A stretch of DNA of 7,570 nt from Nitrospinota bacterium (GTDB lineage: Bacteria > UBA8248 > JACPRG01). Both the position numbers and the translations under genes were made by a program. Positions 6,416 to 7,570 of this stretch are shown one piece after another. The stretch is from the NCBI GenBank assembly GCA_030740135.1, contig JASLXW010000193.1:1-7570 (forward strand), written 5' to 3'. How positions within the stretch are numbered: the first letter of the stretch is position 1; each line of letters begins with the position of its first letter. Below the pieces are notes generated by a model. That model was given only the letters and a program-made list of their open reading frames with translations, was not told the origin of the DNA and made no database searches.

Positions 6416-7249
6416 CTATCTTCTTCCCTTCCGCGGAATCCCGGCCTGTTTCAGGGCCTCTTCCACTTCGGTTATCGTCTGCCGGCCCCATATGAGCTGG
6501 CCGTCCACGACGAACGTCGGCACGCCGAAGACGCCCGTTTTGATGGCGTCGGCCCGGTGTTGATCGATGATCGCTTCGAAGACGCCTGACTCCACAGCTT
6601 CATCCATATCGGCCACGTTCAGGCCGACTCCTTCCGCAACCTTGTCGAATATCAGGGGATCTTCGAGATTCTCGGGTTTTCCGAACCAGGCCTCGTGGAG
6701 GGCCCAGATCAGGTCCATCTCCCTGCCCTGAAGCCTGGCGTACTCCGTGCACATGTGAAACCGGCGGGTGTTGCACCGAAGGGGCGGACGGGTTTTCGCC
6801 AGAGGGATGCCGAACTCGTCAGCCACGGCACGGCTTTGCCTCCACAGGTGGACCAGGGCCTCCTTGGAAGCGGGCGGCGGTGTCGCGGGTTTCCAGTCGG
6901 GGCGGAGCTGGAAGGCCCTCCATGAGAAGACAACGTCGTATTTCTGCGATAATCGTTCGCAAACCGGCATGACCAGCCAGGAATTTTGAGACTGGTAGTC
7001 GAAGTAAACCGGCGCGACGAATGGGCTTGGCGGCGGCGCTGACAAAACCTCGGCGAGATTCGCCTCCAACGCTTTCTTCTGATTCTCGTCAATGACGACC
7101 CAAGTCCCTTTGCGGAGGGCTCCGATGGTGCGGATCGCCATTTTCAATCGCAGCGCATGGAGCTGGCGCGGGGTCAAGGCCTGGAACTTGGCCCGGACGA
7201 TCCGGTCTCGAACCTTCTCATACTTCATCTGTAACCTGGCGGCCATCAT
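6416..7249 (-). CDS. DsbA/2-hydroxychromene-2-carboxylate isomerase-like thioredoxin-fold protein
   Basis: This 277-residue protein has a DsbA-like thioredoxin domain from about residue 79 to 272. The first strand and active-site turn read YFDYQSQNSW (82-91), helical-insert residues include NTRRF (160-164), and the cis-proline loop GVFGVPTF surrounds P244. The redox CxxC is absent: QNSW stands where FrnE-type proteins have CPWC, so it is unlikely to be a disulfide oxidoreductase. This resembles the glutathione-dependent HCCA isomerases, which use Ser at this turn. The three cysteines (97, 159, 167) are not paired as an active site. Residues 1-78 are an extra basic, helical-looking segment (LTPRQLHALRLKMAIRTI) that I do not recognise, ending in a Pro-rich linker. 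No signal peptide is evident. The start is ATG at 7249, or the adjacent ATG at 7246, behind GGAGAGGAG. It is convergent with the molybdenum gene and so separately transcribed; a role in ring-compound isomerisation is inference. Confidence 0.8.
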   Translation of the reverse strand: MMAARLQMKYEKVRDRIVRAKFQALTPRQLHALRLKMAIRTIGALRKGTWVVIDENQKKALEANLAEVLSAPPPSPFVAPVYFDYQSQNSWLVMPVCERLSQKYDVVFSWRAFQLRPDWKPATPPPASKEALVHLWRQSRAVADEFGIPLAKTRPPLRCNTRRFHMCTEYARLQGREMDLIWALHEAWFGKPENLEDPLIFDKVAEGVGLNVADMDEAVESGVFEAIIDQHRADAIKTGVFGVPTFVVDGQLIWGRQTITEVEEALKQAGIPRKGRR

Positions 7250-7254
7250 GCAAT

Positions 7255-7263
7255 CTCCTCTCC
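7255..7263 (-). promoter_or_regulatory. strong ribosome binding site of the DsbA-like gene
   Basis: On the minus strand this reads GGAGAGGAG, five bases before the ATG at 7249 and eight before the second ATG at 7246. It fixes the N-terminus and shows that the unusual N-terminal extension belongs to the protein. No convincing -35/-10 pair was found further upstream. Confidence 0.75.
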
Positions 7264-7367
7264 GGCGTCAGTCGCCGAGTTTGAAGGGAACGACTTGAAG
7301 TAAAGGAACCTCGACCGGGCGAATTATGGATTAAAAATGCAAGACTGGGTATCTTCCCACGCAATCT

Positions 7368-7570
7368 GTGATCCTGAAAGGGGAAAGAGGAATCGCCGGA
7401 AGGGCGCGGAGGAGGAATCATGACAATCGCGGAGCGAAGAGGGCGGCCCTGAAGATTCTGACGGAGGATCCGTTTGAGGCCGGCCTCAAAAAGACTAACA
7501 GGTTGCGGAAAAACTCCGATGGGTTGGTGTTTTGGCCAAGATTCGGACCTTGCGCGCTGTCATTCCGAAC
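7368..7570 (+). CDS. unidentified open frame running off the right edge (doubtful)
   Basis: From a GTG at 7368 this frame stays open to the window end (about 67 codons). The middle, around KRAALKILTEDPFEAGLKK (residues about 24-42), looks protein-like, but no family is recognised. The downstream part reads through the sequences that resemble mobile-element ends, and the good ribosome site at 7408-7415 serves a different frame that stops at 7452. It could be a frameshifted or interrupted gene, or simply noncoding. Confidence 0.15.
   Translation, partial: MILKGERGIAGRARRRNHDNRGAKRAALKILTEDPFEAGLKKTNRLRKNSDGLVFWPRFGPCALSFR
7473..7490. repeat. perfect 18-bp palindrome
   Basis: TTTGAGGCCGGCCTCAAA reads identically on both strands with no spacer. 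It is followed by A bases rather than T on the plus strand, so it is not an intrinsic terminator. By length it is a candidate operator for a dimeric regulator or a recombination/insertion site. By my estimate a perfect 18-bp palindrome is expected by chance only about 0.03 times in a window this size. Confidence 0.5.
7496..7515. mobile_element. possible insertion-sequence terminal sequence
   Basis: TAACAGGTTGCGGAAAAACT resembles, from memory, the terminal sequences (AACAGGYTGCxGAAAAA) of transposase-bearing elements common in deltaproteobacterial and related genomes. No transposase is visible in the 55 remaining bases, so if real the element extends beyond the right edge or is a remnant. Confidence 0.2.
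7558..7570 (+). repeat. possible start of a dispersed repeat, cut by the window end
   Basis: TGTCATTCCGAAC matches the beginning of the widespread intergenic repeat type that starts TGTCATTCCGA and continues with GCGAAG-like sequence in many bacteria. Only 13 bases are visible, so the match rests on recollection of that pattern. Confidence 0.2.

Larger units (their letters stand above)
7264..7570. other. gene-poor right end of the window
   Basis: These 307 bases precede the minus-strand gene. A strong GGAGGAGG ribosome-like site at about 7408-7415 stands before an ATG at 7420, but that frame stops after ten codons (MTIAERRGRP). The rest holds an 18-bp palindrome, an insertion-sequence-end-like sequence and a truncated possible repeat, listed separately. 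The mixture suggests a damaged gene start or an insertion junction. Confidence 0.4.

Noticed and set aside
1..7570. CRISPR array, tRNA, rRNA or phage module
   Set aside because: No regularly spaced direct repeats, no tRNA T-arm or anticodon stem pattern, no rRNA-like sequence and no phage genes were seen.

Overview
The window is GC-rich bacterial DNA (codon third positions mostly G or C) with Shine-Dalgarno-led genes, short intergenic gaps and one rho-independent terminator. The gene content is ATP-dependent carboxylase subunits, a short-chain dehydrogenase, a molybdenum hydroxylase and a DsbA-like isomerase. That looks like a catabolic island of an anaerobic or soil bacterium. The lineage cannot be fixed from the sequence; Desulfobacterota or a Methylomirabilota-like phylum would fit, but this is a guess.

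Layout: (1) At 1-2331 is the 3' part of a plus-strand operon. It holds the tail of an unseen upstream gene, a small zinc-finger protein of the acetone/acetophenone carboxylase small-subunit type (33-332), and a full hydantoinase B / acetone carboxylase alpha-type subunit (448-2331). Two alternative GC-rich hairpins sit on the ribosome binding site of the second gene. (2) At 2332-3113 is about 780 bases without a convincing gene. Its first third is unusually rich in inverted repeats; its second half carries a promoter-like site and a short repeated octamer. (3) At 3114-6357 is a two-gene, translationally coupled unit: an SDR oxidoreductase overlaps by 8 bases a xanthine-dehydrogenase-family molybdopterin subunit of 816 residues. 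The unit ends in a small AT palindrome and a strong intrinsic terminator (6376-6411). (4) At 6416-7249, convergent on the minus strand, is a thioredoxin-fold DsbA/2-hydroxychromene-2-carboxylate isomerase-like protein with no CxxC and an unusual N-terminal extension. (5) At 7250-7570 is a gene-poor tail with a perfect 18-bp palindrome, a sequence resembling an insertion-sequence end, and the start of what may be a dispersed repeat cut by the window edge.

Working together (inference): the first operon probably encodes an ATP-dependent ketone carboxylase or a hydantoinase/oxoprolinase-type amidohydrolase whose HyuA-like partner lies to the left. The SDR could interconvert an alcohol and a ketone, and the molybdenum protein could hydroxylate a carbon or reduce an activated aromatic. 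A comparable gene set (SDR alcohol dehydrogenase plus ketone carboxylase) serves anaerobic ethylbenzene and acetophenone breakdown in Aromatoleum. The substrate here is unknown. The points most worth a second look are the Cys in the molybdenum-site AFRxFG loop, the Gly at the SDR catalytic-serine position, the missing iron-sulfur and FAD partners of the molybdenum subunit, the competing hairpins before the HyuB-like gene, and the structured intergenic region.
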